A stretch of 64,000 nucleotides of DNA from G963663315 sp963665165. GTDB taxonomy: Bacteria; Pseudomonadota; Gammaproteobacteria; Arenicellales; Poriferihabitantaceae. Of the stretch, positions 16,909 to 26,225 are shown one piece after another. The position numbers and the translations under genes were made by a program. Each line of letters starts with the position of its first letter. Position 1 is the stretch's first letter. A model generated the notes under the pieces. The model was not told where the DNA came from. It saw only the letters and a list, made by a program, of their open reading frames with translations, and did no database searches. Location: positions 2,406,149-2,470,148 of the forward strand of contig OY761989.1 of the NCBI GenBank assembly GCA_963665165.1, read 5' to 3'.

Positions 16909-17724
16909 TTATCGCGCCTTGGATCCTCGCTTCTTCGGCACCCCTGGCGTGAATATCCTGCCTTTATCCTGGTTGCGGGAAAGCAGGTCGATGGCCTCCG
17001 GCGGCAGCTTGATCCATTTTCCCGGCTTCAGCCCGCGCGGCAACGCGATAGCGCCGTACCGGATCCGGTTCAATCGGTTGATCCTGCAACCAATGGCTTC
17101 CCACATTCTGCGCACGGCGCGGTACCTGCCCTCGGTTATCGTTACCGAATACCAACTGTTGGACGGGTCTCCCGCCTGCCTGTTCAGCGCGCAAACCCGG
17201 TCGAAGCGGGTCAGGGCGCCATCTATTTTTATTCCCGATTTCAGTTTTTCGATACCGCTCCCGGTTACCTCGCCGAATATACGGCACAGGTATTCGCGCT
17301 CCAGTCCAAGCCTGGGGTGCATCAGGTGATTGGCAAGCCCGCCATCATTGGTGAACAGCATGAGGCCGCGGGTGTTGATGTCCAGCCGCCCCACCGCCAC
17401 CCATCTCTGTCCTTTTATCGCAGGCAGGTTTCTGAAGACAGTCGGCCGGCCTGAAGGATCGGAACGTGTGCATATTTCACCTTCAGGCTTGTTGTAAAGC
17501 AGTAATTGCTGCGGATTCTGACGATTCCGGTCATAGTGCGTCCGCAACGGTTTACCGTCAATACGGATCCGGCATCCCGATGCCACCCGGTCGCCCGGAC
17601 GGGCGATTTTTCCATCCACCGATATTTTTCCCTGAACGATCCATTGTTCGATTTTTCTTCTGGAGCCGACCCCGAGCGCGGCAAGATATTTCTGCAGTCT
17701 CTGTCGTTCAACCGGATCAGGCAT
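16909..17724 (-). CDS. rluB: 23S rRNA pseudouridine synthase (RluB/RsuA family)
   Basis: Isomerises a uridine in 23S rRNA (U2605 for E. coli RluB). An N-terminal S4 domain (RLQKYLAALGVGSRRKIEQWI...GKISVDGK) precedes the catalytic domain with GRLDINTRGLMLFTNDG (catalytic Asp) and ITEGRYRAVRRMWEAIG. A lysine- and arginine-rich tail ends the protein. The start is taken at 17724 near the S4 domain; an in-frame ATG at 17739 is also possible. It overlaps the end of scpB, and the scpA-scpB-rluB order is a common conserved cluster, which favours RluB over RsuA. Confidence 0.92.
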   Translation of the reverse strand: MPDPVERQRLQKYLAALGVGSRRKIEQWIVQGKISVDGKIARPGDRVASGCRIRIDGKPLRTHYDRNRQNPQQLLLYNKPEGEICTRSDPSGRPTVFRNLPAIKGQRWVAVGRLDINTRGLMLFTNDGGLANHLMHPRLGLEREYLCRIFGEVTGSGIEKLKSGIKIDGALTRFDRVCALNRQAGDPSNSWYSVTITEGRYRAVRRMWEAIGCRINRLNRIRYGAIALPRGLKPGKWIKLPPEAIDLLSRNQDKGRIFTPGVPKKRGSKAR

Positions 17725-18340
17725 CGCTGGCCTGCACATCCGGCAGCGCTTCCACCGGCGGCGAAAGTCCGGAATCCTTTGCCAGGTCCTCTGCGACTTC
17801 GGCGAATTCCCGTTGCTCCATCAACGGGGGCAGGTCACCGAGCGATTCAAGATTGAAATAAGCCAGAAACTGCGGCGTTGTCACAAATAGCTCCGGGCGG
17901 CCCGGAACATCCCTGACCCCTGCATGCCTGACCCACTCCCTTTCCAGTAATCGCTGCATGATCTCCGGACTCACTGCCACCCCCCGGACCTGTTCGATAT
18001 CGCCTCGCGTCACAGGCTGGCGGTAGGCGATAATCGCCAGCGTCTCAAGCTGCGCCCGGGATAATTTCGGGGGGCGTCCGGCAAGCAGTTTCCGTATCCA
18101 TTGGGCGTACCGGGCCCGGGTTTGAAGACGGTAACCGTTCCCGATTTTTTTGACTTCGATACTGCGTGATTCATAATCACACTGCAATTCCCGGATCGCC
18201 GCTTCCACCTCATCGGACCGCGGCGCGGCATCCTTGTCGAAAACAGACTGGATCGCCGACAAGCTCAACGGGGCCTCGGCCACAACAAGCAGGGATTCGA
18301 TTATATTTTTCAGTTCGGACCGGGGCGCTTCACTGCTCAT
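17717..18340 (-). CDS. scpB: Segregation and condensation protein B
   Basis: Winged-helix subunit of the Smc-ScpAB condensin-like complex. Family features: IIESLLVVAEAPLSLSAIQSVF, the conserved LSRAQLETLAIIAYRQPVTRGDIEQVRGV and GRPELFVTTPQFLAYFNLESLGDLPPL. It has 207 residues. The start overlaps scpA by 11 bases and the end overlaps rluB. Smc itself is not in the window; a ScpAB system implies Smc rather than MukBEF. Confidence 0.96.
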   Translation of the reverse strand: MSSEAPRSELKNIIESLLVVAEAPLSLSAIQSVFDKDAAPRSDEVEAAIRELQCDYESRSIEVKKIGNGYRLQTRARYAQWIRKLLAGRPPKLSRAQLETLAIIAYRQPVTRGDIEQVRGVAVSPEIMQRLLEREWVRHAGVRDVPGRPELFVTTPQFLAYFNLESLGDLPPLMEQREFAEVAEDLAKDSGLSPPVEALPDVQASDA

Positions 18341-19130
18341 TTCTTTTCACATGAATGGACCCGAACGGGTCGTTCTGCACGACAACCACCATATCATCAC
18401 GCACCAGTTCAAGTATCGCCATGAAACTGACGACCAGCCCGGCTCTCCCCTGCCTGAGATCGAAAAACTCTTCGAACCGCACAAAGCGTGAAGTATTCTG
18501 GATTTTACGCAGAATGAACGCCATTTTCTCCCGCATCGTCAGACCTTCCCGGTCGATTGAAAAATTCCGGTTCACCCTGGAACGCTCGATGACATTTCTG
18601 AACGCGACCACCAGGTCATTCAGCGATGCCCTGGATTCAATCTTGACCGGTTCAGGGTCCTGGAAGCCGACGCTGGCCAGAAAAAGCTCCCTTTCCAGAC
18701 GAGGCTGGCTGTCGATATCCTGTGCAGCCTGCCTGAATCGCTCATACTCCTGCAATCGGCGAACCAGCGCCGCCCTGGGGTCGTCTTCTTCCACTTCTTC
18801 CGGTTGCACGCGGGGTAACAGCATGCGGGATTTGATTTCAGCCAGCATGGCCGCCATCACCAGGTATTCAGCCGCAAGGTCGAGGCGGAATTTTCGCATC
18901 AACTCGACATATTCCATGTACTGCCTGATTATCAGCGCAACCGGAATGTCCAGTATATCGAAGTTCTGTTTGCGAATCAGATAAAGCAGCAAATCCAGCG
19001 GGCCCTGGAAGGTTTCCAGAAATACTTCCAGTGCGTCCGGGGGAATGAACAGATCCTGGGGCCAGGTTTCCAGCGCTTCGCCATGGATCAATACCGATGC
19101 GGGCAGCTTGGCGGGACGGGTACTGGACAT
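18330..19130 (-). CDS. scpA: Segregation and condensation protein A
   Basis: Kleisin subunit of the Smc-ScpAB complex. The N-terminal domain has ETFQGPLDLLLYLIRKQNFDILDIPVALI and EYLVMAAMLAEIKSRMLLP; the C-terminal winged helix is FEEFFDLRQGRAGLVVSFMAILELVRDDMVVV. The ATG at 19130 is preferred to a TTG directly before it. It lies four bases after the trpS stop. The length of 266 residues is normal. Confidence 0.96.
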   Translation of the reverse strand: MSSTRPAKLPASVLIHGEALETWPQDLFIPPDALEVFLETFQGPLDLLLYLIRKQNFDILDIPVALIIRQYMEYVELMRKFRLDLAAEYLVMAAMLAEIKSRMLLPRVQPEEVEEDDPRAALVRRLQEYERFRQAAQDIDSQPRLERELFLASVGFQDPEPVKIESRASLNDLVVAFRNVIERSRVNRNFSIDREGLTMREKMAFILRKIQNTSRFVRFEEFFDLRQGRAGLVVSFMAILELVRDDMVVVVQNDPFGSIHVKRNEQ

Positions 19131-19133
19131 CAA

Positions 19134-20372
19134 CTATCCGTATCGGGTGCCGACCGCGTCCCTGACAAGCTGCATGGTTTCAAGAGCGGTCTCGCGAGCC
19201 TTCCGGTTGCCCTGGTGAATGATCTCCTTCACCCGATCCGGATTCGATTCGTAGGGCCGGGCGCGCTGCTGGATTTCGTCCTGCTCTTCAAGGATTTTCC
19301 GGATCAATGGCTGCTTGCATGCCAGACAGCCGAAGGAGGCCGCGCGGCAACCGGAATCGACCCATTCCCGAACTTCCGTATCGCTGTACACCAGATGCAA
19401 CTGCCATACCGGGCACTTTTCCGGGTCGCCGGGGTCTGTCAATCGAACCCTGGCCGGGTCGGTCGGCATCACCTTGATTGACTCTCCGACTCGCTTCGGG
19501 TCATCTCTCAGGGCGATGATATTGTCGTAGGACTTTGACATTTTCTGTCCGTCAAGACCGGGCATCCTGGCCGCCTCCGTCAGCAGCGCTTCCGGCTCCG
19601 GTAAAATGGTCCTGCCTTTCCCTTCGAAAAAACCGGCCAGACGGTCTTTCTGGTCCTGATTGATATTGGCCTGCCCGCGAATCAGATCCTGCCCTTCCTG
19701 ATGGGCCTTCCTGTCGCCCTGCTCCGACCAGGCCCGTTGCAAACGAAAAAAGGCTTTCGCGGATTTCTTGCCCATTTGCCGGATCGCCTGATCGACACTG
19801 TCCATGAATTCGGGACCCCGCCCGAAAAAGTAATTGAATCGGCGGGCAACCTCCCGGGTCAGTTCAACATGGGGAACCTGGTCTTCTCCCACAGGGACCC
19901 AGGCCGCGCGATACATCAGGATATCCGCGGACTGCAACAGCGGATAACCCAAAAAGCCATAGGTTGCCAGATCCCGATCCTTCAGTTTTTGTTGCTGGTC
20001 CTTGAAACTCGGTACCCGTTCCAGCCAGCCGAGCGGCGTGACCATGGACAACATCAAATGGAGTTCCGCATGTTCGGGCACTTCGCTTTGAATAAACAAG
20101 GTGGCCTGTTCAGGGTCCACTCCCGCCGCCAGCCAGTCGACCACCATATCCCAGACATGTTCATTCATGGTCTGCGGGGTATCGTAATGAGTGGTCAGGG
20201 CATGCCAGTCTGCAACGAAGTAGTAGCATTCGTAGTCGCGCTGCATCTTCACCCAGTTCTCCAGAACGCCGTGGAGATGCCCCAGATGCAATCGGCCGGT
20301 CGGGCGCATACCGGACAGCACCCGGTTGTTTTCATCCTTCCGGCTCACGCCCGGTGATTCGTCTGCGGTCAT
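19134..20372 (-). CDS. trpS: Tryptophanyl-tRNA synthetase
   Basis: Class I synthetase that charges tRNA-Trp. The HIGH motif is GHLHG (31-35) within SGMRPTGRLHLGHLHGVLENW and the KMSKS motif is at 277-281. At 412 residues it is longer than the 334 of E. coli, mainly through an insertion at about 190-255 (GKKSAKAFFRLQRAWSEQGD...), the long form seen in many proteobacteria. The trpS-scpA-scpB linkage is widespread. Confidence 0.97.
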   Translation of the reverse strand: MTADESPGVSRKDENNRVLSGMRPTGRLHLGHLHGVLENWVKMQRDYECYYFVADWHALTTHYDTPQTMNEHVWDMVVDWLAAGVDPEQATLFIQSEVPEHAELHLMLSMVTPLGWLERVPSFKDQQQKLKDRDLATYGFLGYPLLQSADILMYRAAWVPVGEDQVPHVELTREVARRFNYFFGRGPEFMDSVDQAIRQMGKKSAKAFFRLQRAWSEQGDRKAHQEGQDLIRGQANINQDQKDRLAGFFEGKGRTILPEPEALLTEAARMPGLDGQKMSKSYDNIIALRDDPKRVGESIKVMPTDPARVRLTDPGDPEKCPVWQLHLVYSDTEVREWVDSGCRAASFGCLACKQPLIRKILEEQDEIQQRARPYESNPDRVKEIIHQGNRKARETALETMQLVRDAVGTRYG

Positions 20373-20391
20373 TTTCTGTATTCAATTCCGT

Positions 20392-21015
20392 TCATTGGAT
20401 GAAGAAGTCGATTTCGCCTTTGCCCGCTCTCAGGACTTCCGGGATGCCGCCGACCAGATTGACGACGGATGTGGGTTTGTTTTCGCAAGGCCCGCCATCA
20501 ATCACCAGGTCAATTTCGTGCTCCAGGATTTCGCGAATATCGGAAGCGTCATTCATCGGCAGAGCCTCCCCCGGCAATATCAATGTCGAACTCATAATCG
20601 GTTCCTGTAACATATCCAGCAGCATTTTTACAATCGGATAATCGGGCACTCGCAAACCGATTGACCGTCGTTTCGGGTTTTGCAGACGCCTTGGCACTTC
20701 ACGGGTGGCTGCGAGAATAAATGTATAAGGCCCCGGAGTAAAGCGTTTTAACAACCGATACATATCATTGTCCACCCTGGCATACAGGCTCAATTCAGAC
20801 AAATCCTGGCAGACCAGGGAAAAGTTATGTTCGCTGCTGATCTTTCTGATCTTTGCAATCCTGTCCATCGCTTTCTTGCTGCCAATAGCGCATCCCAGAG
20901 CATAGCTCGAGTCGGTCGGATAAGCGATCACACCACCCTGTTTGATGATTTCAACCGCCTGATGGATCAACCTGCTCTGGGGGCTGACCGGATGGACCAG
21001 GAAATACTGTGCCAT
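20392..21015 (-). CDS. yciO: YciO-type Sua5/YrdC family protein
   Basis: YrdC-fold protein with GGVIAYPTDSSYALGCAIGSKKAMDRI, KRFTPGPYTFILAATREVPRR and STLILPGEALP. These are the YciO subgroup signatures; E. coli YciO binds similar ligands but does not replace TsaC well, so the physiological role is not settled. It has 207 residues. It lies 19 bases upstream of trpS and downstream of pcnB, on the same strand. The true t6A enzyme is more likely tsaC at 6.2-6.7 kb. Confidence 0.88.
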   Translation of the reverse strand: MAQYFLVHPVSPQSRLIHQAVEIIKQGGVIAYPTDSSYALGCAIGSKKAMDRIAKIRKISSEHNFSLVCQDLSELSLYARVDNDMYRLLKRFTPGPYTFILAATREVPRRLQNPKRRSIGLRVPDYPIVKMLLDMLQEPIMSSTLILPGEALPMNDASDIREILEHEIDLVIDGGPCENKPTSVVNLVGGIPEVLRAGKGEIDFFIQ

Positions 21016-21061
21016 GTTTTATCGGATCGTTCTGTTGGATCGGCCGATTCAGTCCACTGCG

Positions 21062-22447
21062 CTACAGGCGGTTGCCGCTTCTTCTACGCCTTCGGGACCG
21101 GGTTCTCCTACCCGTTCCCGGCTGGTCGGGGCGGGCATTGCCCATCGGGTGACGCCGCTTGCGAGAGTCATCGGACCGGCTACGGGAAGGCAGGGGCGGG
21201 GCGGGATGGAGTGGTCGGGAAAACTCGCCGTCTTCCTGCTTGCGGGTCCACCAGTCGGCAATTTCGGGGTCTATCTCCCCGACCTGACTGCGCAGCAACA
21301 GGAAATCATACGCTGCCCGAAACCACCGTCGTTGCAGTACACGGCTGGTCGCCTTCGGGGTTCTGAGTTCAAGCGCCGCCTGTAATTCCCAGATGCCGAT
21401 GGCCGAGCTTCTGGCTCTCCAGGGCACCGAAACCGTTCTGTCCTGAACCTTGAATACCTCTTCGCCCGCAACCAGGCACGCCTGGTCGCGGCTCAATCCC
21501 GACTTGTACCGCCTTTGCAGTTCCTGCCTGAATGGCCCCCACAACAACACGGCGAAAATAAACCCTGCAATAACCGGTTGATCACTGGCAACACGGGCAT
21601 CGGTGTTTTTTAACGCGGCGACGATCAATGCCTCCAATCGGCTCCCTTCCTTGCTCCCGATGGCGTGGAAGGTCTGTGGGAAAAGGACCGGCGCGAGGGG
21701 GGTCTGACGAAGTGCCTGCCAGGTATCCGAACCACTCTGGTAATGAAACAACTTCAGTATTTCTTCAAACAATCGGGCAGCGGGCACATCCTCGATAAGG
21801 GACGCGTATTTCCTGATCGCTTTTGTGACCTCCGGCCCCACCTTCAGGTCCAGTTTTGCCTGGAACCTGACCACCCTGAGCATGCGAACCGGGTCCTCGG
21901 CAAACCGGGTCCGGATGTCACCGATTACACTCAGTGTGCGCGTCCTGATGTCTTCCATTCCGTGGACAAAATCAAGTACGATTTCCTCACCCGGATCATA
22001 ATACAGCGCATTGATCGTAAAATCCCGGCGAGTGGCGTCAGCGTCTATCGAGCCATAGACATTGTCATCGAGAATCCTGCCCGTGCGGATAATCCTGTAT
22101 CGAGGGTCGGCAGCCTTCCTCCCGCTTTGGGGCGCGGCCCGGTAGGTCGCCACTTCGATCACTTCCCGATTGCGCCAGCCCCGGCCACAGGAAACATGTA
22201 TCAGTTTGAATCGCCGGCCGATGATTCTGGCGCGGTCAAACAGTTTTCTGACTTGTTCCGGGCTGGCATTGGTGGTGACATCGAAATCCTTGGGACAGCG
22301 ACCGAGCAGTAAATCCCGGACACAGCCGCCGACCAGATAGCCGTCAAACCCGGCGCCCTGAAGCCTGTCAACTACCGTCAGCGCATTGGCGCTGACACTG
22401 GATCGATCAAACCCCAGGTCCGGGGCGGCGTATTCGACCGGTTTCAA
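21062..22447 (-). CDS. pcnB: Poly(A) polymerase I
   Basis: Adds 3' poly(A) tails to RNA, marking it for decay. The nucleotidyltransferase core reads GYLVGGCVRDLLLGRCPKDFDVTTNASPEQV with the catalytic DxD, and RRFKLIHVSCG, TRRDFTINALYYDP and EDPVRMLRVVRFQAKL follow. It has 461 residues with a very basic tail (RRTRSRRRRRSGNRL) typical of PcnB rather than CCA-adding enzymes. The start appears to be TTG (22447); no in-frame ATG lies before the conserved region, so the exact N-terminus is uncertain. Confidence 0.93.
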   Translation of the reverse strand: MKPVEYAAPDLGFDRSSVSANALTVVDRLQGAGFDGYLVGGCVRDLLLGRCPKDFDVTTNASPEQVRKLFDRARIIGRRFKLIHVSCGRGWRNREVIEVATYRAAPQSGRKAADPRYRIIRTGRILDDNVYGSIDADATRRDFTINALYYDPGEEIVLDFVHGMEDIRTRTLSVIGDIRTRFAEDPVRMLRVVRFQAKLDLKVGPEVTKAIRKYASLIEDVPAARLFEEILKLFHYQSGSDTWQALRQTPLAPVLFPQTFHAIGSKEGSRLEALIVAALKNTDARVASDQPVIAGFIFAVLLWGPFRQELQRRYKSGLSRDQACLVAGEEVFKVQDRTVSVPWRARSSAIGIWELQAALELRTPKATSRVLQRRWFRAAYDFLLLRSQVGEIDPEIADWWTRKQEDGEFSRPLHPAPPLPSRSRSDDSRKRRHPMGNARPDQPGTGRRTRSRRRRRSGNRL

Positions 22448-22487
22448 GAGAAATCGCGGCGCGGCGGCCTGCGAACCGGATTGGTTC

Positions 22488-23087
22488 TTATTGATTGCCC
22501 ATACCGCTGGTCAACTGTTTCCACGCCATCGGCAGGATGATCATGGCCAGTACGATTTTCAGCAGGTCACCGAACAGGAATGGTGTCAGTCCCCATGCCA
22601 GAATCGGCTTGTCCCAACCCACAACCTGCCCCAGCCAGATCAAGCCGGGAACATAGATAATGATGTTGCCAACCAGCATGGCCAGGAATGTGCTGACCAT
22701 TTTTCGGTCCCAGCCCTTTTCGGCGAGATAGCCTGTGGCGGCGGCGGCCAGCGCAAAACCGAGCAGATACCCTCCGGTCGGACCGGCCATATAGGCAAGA
22801 CCCAGACCCTTTTCCGGAGTGCCGGCGAACACCGGCAAACCGAACGCGCCCAGGGCCAGGTAAAGGATGACTGTGGAAGCGCCGAGTTTCCATCCATAGA
22901 TCATGCCGAGCCCCAGTACGACAAAAGTCTGCATGGTCATCGGAACCGGATAAAACGGAATTTTCAATTTCGCTGACAAGGTCAGTAAAGCGGCGCCGGC
23001 CAGAGCCAGGATCAACGGACGCATCAAGCCCGGTTTTCCCCATAATGTGTCCGCCAGAGTAGGAAATTGAATGGATTGCGTCGTCAT
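22488..23087 (-). CDS. bioY: Biotin transporter BioY
   Basis: Substrate-binding S component of a biotin ECF transporter, an inner-membrane protein with about six helices. Recognisable parts: KLKIPFYPVPMTMQTFVVLGLGMIYGWKLGASTVILYLALGAFGLPVFAG and GPTGGYLLGFALAAAATGYLAEKGWDRK. It has 199 residues. No bioM/bioN energising subunits are nearby; solitary BioY proteins occur in many proteobacteria. It heads the reverse-strand run bioY-pcnB-yciO-trpS-scpA-scpB-rluB, and biotin supply fits the acetyl-CoA carboxylase genes in the window. Confidence 0.95.
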   Translation of the reverse strand: MTTQSIQFPTLADTLWGKPGLMRPLILALAGAALLTLSAKLKIPFYPVPMTMQTFVVLGLGMIYGWKLGASTVILYLALGAFGLPVFAGTPEKGLGLAYMAGPTGGYLLGFALAAAATGYLAEKGWDRKMVSTFLAMLVGNIIIYVPGLIWLGQVVGWDKPILAWGLTPFLFGDLLKIVLAMIILPMAWKQLTSGMGNQ

Positions 23088-23163
23088 GGGTTAGCCTCGT
23101 AACTGAATCGGAATTGAAGGGAACTGTCTTGAAAATGCCACTGAACGGAAATTCACCGGCGGC

Positions 23164-23169
23164 ATTATA
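23164..23169 (-). promoter_or_regulatory. -10 box upstream of bioY
   Basis: A perfect TATAAT on the reverse strand, 76 bases before the bioY ATG in the 120-base gap behind lnt. No matching -35 at 16-18 bases was found. No clear BirA operator is seen. Confidence 0.4.
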
Positions 23170-23207
23170 GCACTTCTGCGACCGCAACAGGGAGGCCGGA
23201 AAATCAG

Positions 23208-24686
23208 CTAACGCCTTCCGGTAAGGCTTCTGGCAATGAAAGCGCCGAACAACAGCAGGGCCATAAGGATAAACACCGGTTTGTCCCCGAATACAACATA
23301 GGGAGTAACGCCGGTTCGCGGCTGGATGGATCCCTTGAGCACCTGTTGGGCAAATTGCGGCGCATAGTCTTCGATTCCCCCTTTCCAGTTGATCAACGAT
23401 GACAATCCATTGTTGGAGGATCGCAGCATCGGACGCTCACTTTCACGAGAACGGAAGCGGGCCATTTGAAGTCGCTGATGCGGAGCCAGTGAATCACCAA
23501 ACCAGATGTCCTCACTGACGTTGACCAGGGCCCCGGCAATGGCAACCTGGTCTTTCGACTCGTTGGGGAATATATCCTCAAAGCAAATCGTGACCGCAAA
23601 TTTGTTTCCGGCGGCAATCAACGGCAATTGCGGTTGCTTCCAGGCGCTGAAGTCAGACATCGGGATACTCACCGTTTCCGCCAACACGCCCAACACGCTG
23701 CGCAGGGGCAGATACTCACCAAACGGAACAAGATGCCGCTTCCTGTAGATCATGACCTGCTCATCGGTGACCGCAACCGCGCTGTTATAATCATTCCTCT
23801 GCCCATCCGTTTCATCCCGATACAGTACACCGAAAATAAAATCCGCCGGATGCGAACGAATCTCTGACCAGAACCCGTCTGCAAGCCGACTGGTATATTC
23901 CGGAACCGCAGCTTCGGGCCAGACAATCAGGTCCACGTCCTGGTGCTGTCGACTCTTTGACAGGTAATCTGAAATAATACGGCTGGTCAGGGCGCTATCC
24001 CATTTTTGTGTAATCGACACATTGTTCTGGACAATCGCCACTGAAACCGGCTCCCCCTCAGCCCGGGTCCACGCGGTTTGATTGAGGAGCCACCCTCCTG
24101 CCCAGACCGCGATCAACAACAAACCGGCAATGCCATTCAATACCGACAGGCGCCTTACGAGCGAGGCGGCCAGCCCCGCGCTCAACAACACGATCAACCC
24201 GACCAGGTAGACTCCTCCTATCGGGGCATAATTTGACAAAGGGGTATCGAGCCAGGCGTAACCGGTTGACAGCCACGGGAATCCGGTAAACATCCAGCCC
24301 CTGAGCCACTCGAACAATATCCAGGATACCGGCATGATGATCGACAACCGAAGCGCTTCGCTCCATTTCGAGAAAAGAGACTGCACCCAGCCGCAAAGCA
24401 TCGGAAAAATGGATATGAAACAGATGCCCGCGAACACAAACAGGCCAGCGACAATTGCCGACATCCCGCCGTAGGTATGCAGACTGACATACACCCATGA
24501 CGTTCCGACTCCGAACATGGTGACGCCAAACGCGAAGCCGCACCATATAGCGGTCCGGGTACTGCACACCAGCCAGACACCGAACAGGATGGCAAAGCTG
24601 ACCAGGCCCAAAGGCCACCAGTTGAATGGCGCGAAAGACAGGGTATTCAGGACACCTGCAAACGCGGCAAGCAGAATTTTAATCAT
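23208..24686 (-). CDS. lnt: Apolipoprotein N-acyltransferase
   Basis: Inner-membrane enzyme that adds the third acyl chain to lipoproteins. The N-terminal half has about six to seven membrane helices beginning MIKILLAAFAGVLNTLSFAPFNWWPLGLVSF. The periplasmic nitrilase domain shows DLIVWPEAAVPEY (catalytic Glu), RKRHLVPFGEYLPLR (Lys) and AVTICFEDIFP (Cys). A last helix sits near the C-terminus. The ATG at 24686 gives 492 residues, a normal length; upstream in-frame codons overlap the end of ybeY and are not family-like. It follows ybeY directly, without the ybeX/corC gene that usually lies between them. Confidence 0.96.
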   Translation of the reverse strand: MIKILLAAFAGVLNTLSFAPFNWWPLGLVSFAILFGVWLVCSTRTAIWCGFAFGVTMFGVGTSWVYVSLHTYGGMSAIVAGLFVFAGICFISIFPMLCGWVQSLFSKWSEALRLSIIMPVSWILFEWLRGWMFTGFPWLSTGYAWLDTPLSNYAPIGGVYLVGLIVLLSAGLAASLVRRLSVLNGIAGLLLIAVWAGGWLLNQTAWTRAEGEPVSVAIVQNNVSITQKWDSALTSRIISDYLSKSRQHQDVDLIVWPEAAVPEYTSRLADGFWSEIRSHPADFIFGVLYRDETDGQRNDYNSAVAVTDEQVMIYRKRHLVPFGEYLPLRSVLGVLAETVSIPMSDFSAWKQPQLPLIAAGNKFAVTICFEDIFPNESKDQVAIAGALVNVSEDIWFGDSLAPHQRLQMARFRSRESERPMLRSSNNGLSSLINWKGGIEDYAPQFAQQVLKGSIQPRTGVTPYVVFGDKPVFILMALLLFGAFIARSLTGRR

Positions 24687-24741
24687 ATTCCGGTATGGAA
24701 TGCCGGTTTTGAAGATCCGGCGACAGCCGGGTATGCCGGGT

Positions 24742-25203
24742 TCAGGCCAACCCGAATTCTGCAAGCACCTGTTGCTCCCGGATTTCCATATCCTCGGCCT
24801 CTCCCTGATCTTGATGATCGAATCCGCACAAGTGTAGCGTACCATGAACCACCATGTGGGCAAAATGGTTTTGAATGGATTTATCTAATTGATTTGATTC
24901 AGTTTTCACAACATCAAGACAGATAACAATATCACCGAGATAGGAATACTCGACTTCAGCCACATTTTCAAACGGGAATGCCAGTACGTTGGCAGGTCGG
25001 TTTTTGCCGCGATATTTGCGGTTGAACCGGGTCATTTCCCGTGCGTCAACGACGCGGACGGTCAGATCCGGGTCATCACTCCGGCCCGCTGCCGCAAAAG
25101 TCGCGGATACCCAGGATGCAACACGCCGGTCCAGTTGGCCGAGTGATGACAGGGACGATGCATCGCTGACGTCCAGTTGCAAATCCACCGCCATACCGAT
25201 CAC
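24742..25203 (-). CDS. ybeY: Endoribonuclease YbeY
   Basis: Zinc-dependent RNase for 16S rRNA 3' maturation and ribosome quality control. The metal motif is complete: HMVVHGTLHLCGFDHQ gives H-x3-H-x5-H. FNRKYRGKNRPANVLAFPFE is the second conserved block. It has 153 residues from a GTG whose last two bases overlap the phoH stop (GTGA); an ATG at 25194 is an alternative. Confidence 0.96.
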   Translation of the reverse strand: MIGMAVDLQLDVSDASSLSSLGQLDRRVASWVSATFAAAGRSDDPDLTVRVVDAREMTRFNRKYRGKNRPANVLAFPFENVAEVEYSYLGDIVICLDVVKTESNQLDKSIQNHFAHMVVHGTLHLCGFDHQDQGEAEDMEIREQQVLAEFGLA

Positions 25204-26225
25204 ATCCGGTTATTGCTTTCCTCGTAGGCTTCCACGATTCGCTGGACGAGTGGGTGTCGAACCACATCCTGTGGTTTGAAATGAGTGAAACTGATTCCCT
25301 GGATGCCGGTCAGCACATTCTGCGAGTGTTTCAGTCCGGAAAGCTGGCCCCTGGGCAAATCAACCTGGGTGATGTCACCGGTGATGATGGCCTTGGAACC
25401 GAACCCGATCCGGGTCAGGAACATCTTCATTTGTTCCACAGTCGAATTTTGCGCCTCATCCAGAATGACGAACGAATCGTTCAATGTCCTGCCGCGCATA
25501 TAAGCGAGAGGCGCCAGTTCAATGGTGCCCCGGGCAATCAATTTTCCGACACGGTCAAAACCCAGCATTTCGTAGAGCGCATCGAACAGCGGACGCAGAT
25601 AGGGGTCGATTTTCTGTCCGATATCTCCGGGCAGGAAACCGAGTTTCTCACCCGCTTCGACGGCTGGCCGGACCAGCAGGATTCTCTCGATCTCGTTTTC
25701 CGCCAGTGCATGCACGGCACAGGCCACCGCCAGATAGGTTTTACCCGTACCGGCCGGCCCGATACCAAAACTGATATCGTTATCGCGGATACTGCGCAGA
25801 TAGGCTTTTTGCCTCGGATTATGCCCTCTGATCAGATTCTTTCTTAATCGAATGATCACTTCATCCGCATCATCATCGGGGGCGGGTTCATTACGGGAAT
25901 TCTGATTCTTCGGGATCACAGGCAAGTCAGGATGATTGGTATTGGTTTCGGAATCGTTGGTATCGACCAGAGCCAGATGTACATCAATGGCTGAAATCGA
26001 GTCGCCCGGGCATTCAGTCATGGCAAACAGTTTCCTGACCACGGACACGGCGCGTCGGGAATCGGAGCGCACCCCTTCCACACTGAAATTGTTGCTGCGA
26101 TTGATGATCCTGACACCGAGATGATTTTCGATTTGTCTGAGGTGGCAGTTGAGTTGACCGCAAACCGCCGACAAGCGATCATTCTCCGCAGGCAGAAGTT
26201 GGAAATGGATGGATTCGGTCGTCAA
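25200..26225 (-). CDS. ybeZ: PhoH family ATPase (YbeZ)
   Basis: Cytoplasmic ATPase thought to act with YbeY in RNA metabolism. An N-terminal RNA-binding-like region (about 20-60, NHLGVRIINRSNNFSVEG) precedes the PhoH domain with the Walker A GPAGTGKT (156-163), VRPAVEAGEKLGFLPGD and the Walker B FVILDEAQN. It has 341 residues. The start is a TTG overlapping the miaB stop; it aligns with the E. coli YbeZ N-terminus. It belongs to miaB-ybeZ-ybeY-lnt. Confidence 0.94.
   Translation of the reverse strand: MTTESIHFQLLPAENDRLSAVCGQLNCHLRQIENHLGVRIINRSNNFSVEGVRSDSRRAVSVVRKLFAMTECPGDSISAIDVHLALVDTNDSETNTNHPDLPVIPKNQNSRNEPAPDDDADEVIIRLRKNLIRGHNPRQKAYLRSIRDNDISFGIGPAGTGKTYLAVACAVHALAENEIERILLVRPAVEAGEKLGFLPGDIGQKIDPYLRPLFDALYEMLGFDRVGKLIARGTIELAPLAYMRGRTLNDSFVILDEAQNSTVEQMKMFLTRIGFGSKAIITGDITQVDLPRGQLSGLKHSQNVLTGIQGISFTHFKPQDVVRHPLVQRIVEAYEESNNRM

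Noticed and set aside
16909..22447. Split or frameshifted genes in the scp-trpS-pcnB run
   Set aside because: All proteins have family length and continuous motifs; the short overlaps between neighbours are ordinary translational coupling.
23088..23207. Biotin operator or riboswitch before bioY
   Set aside because: Only a TATAAT and a loose 5-bp inverted repeat are present; the BirA operator pattern is not found.
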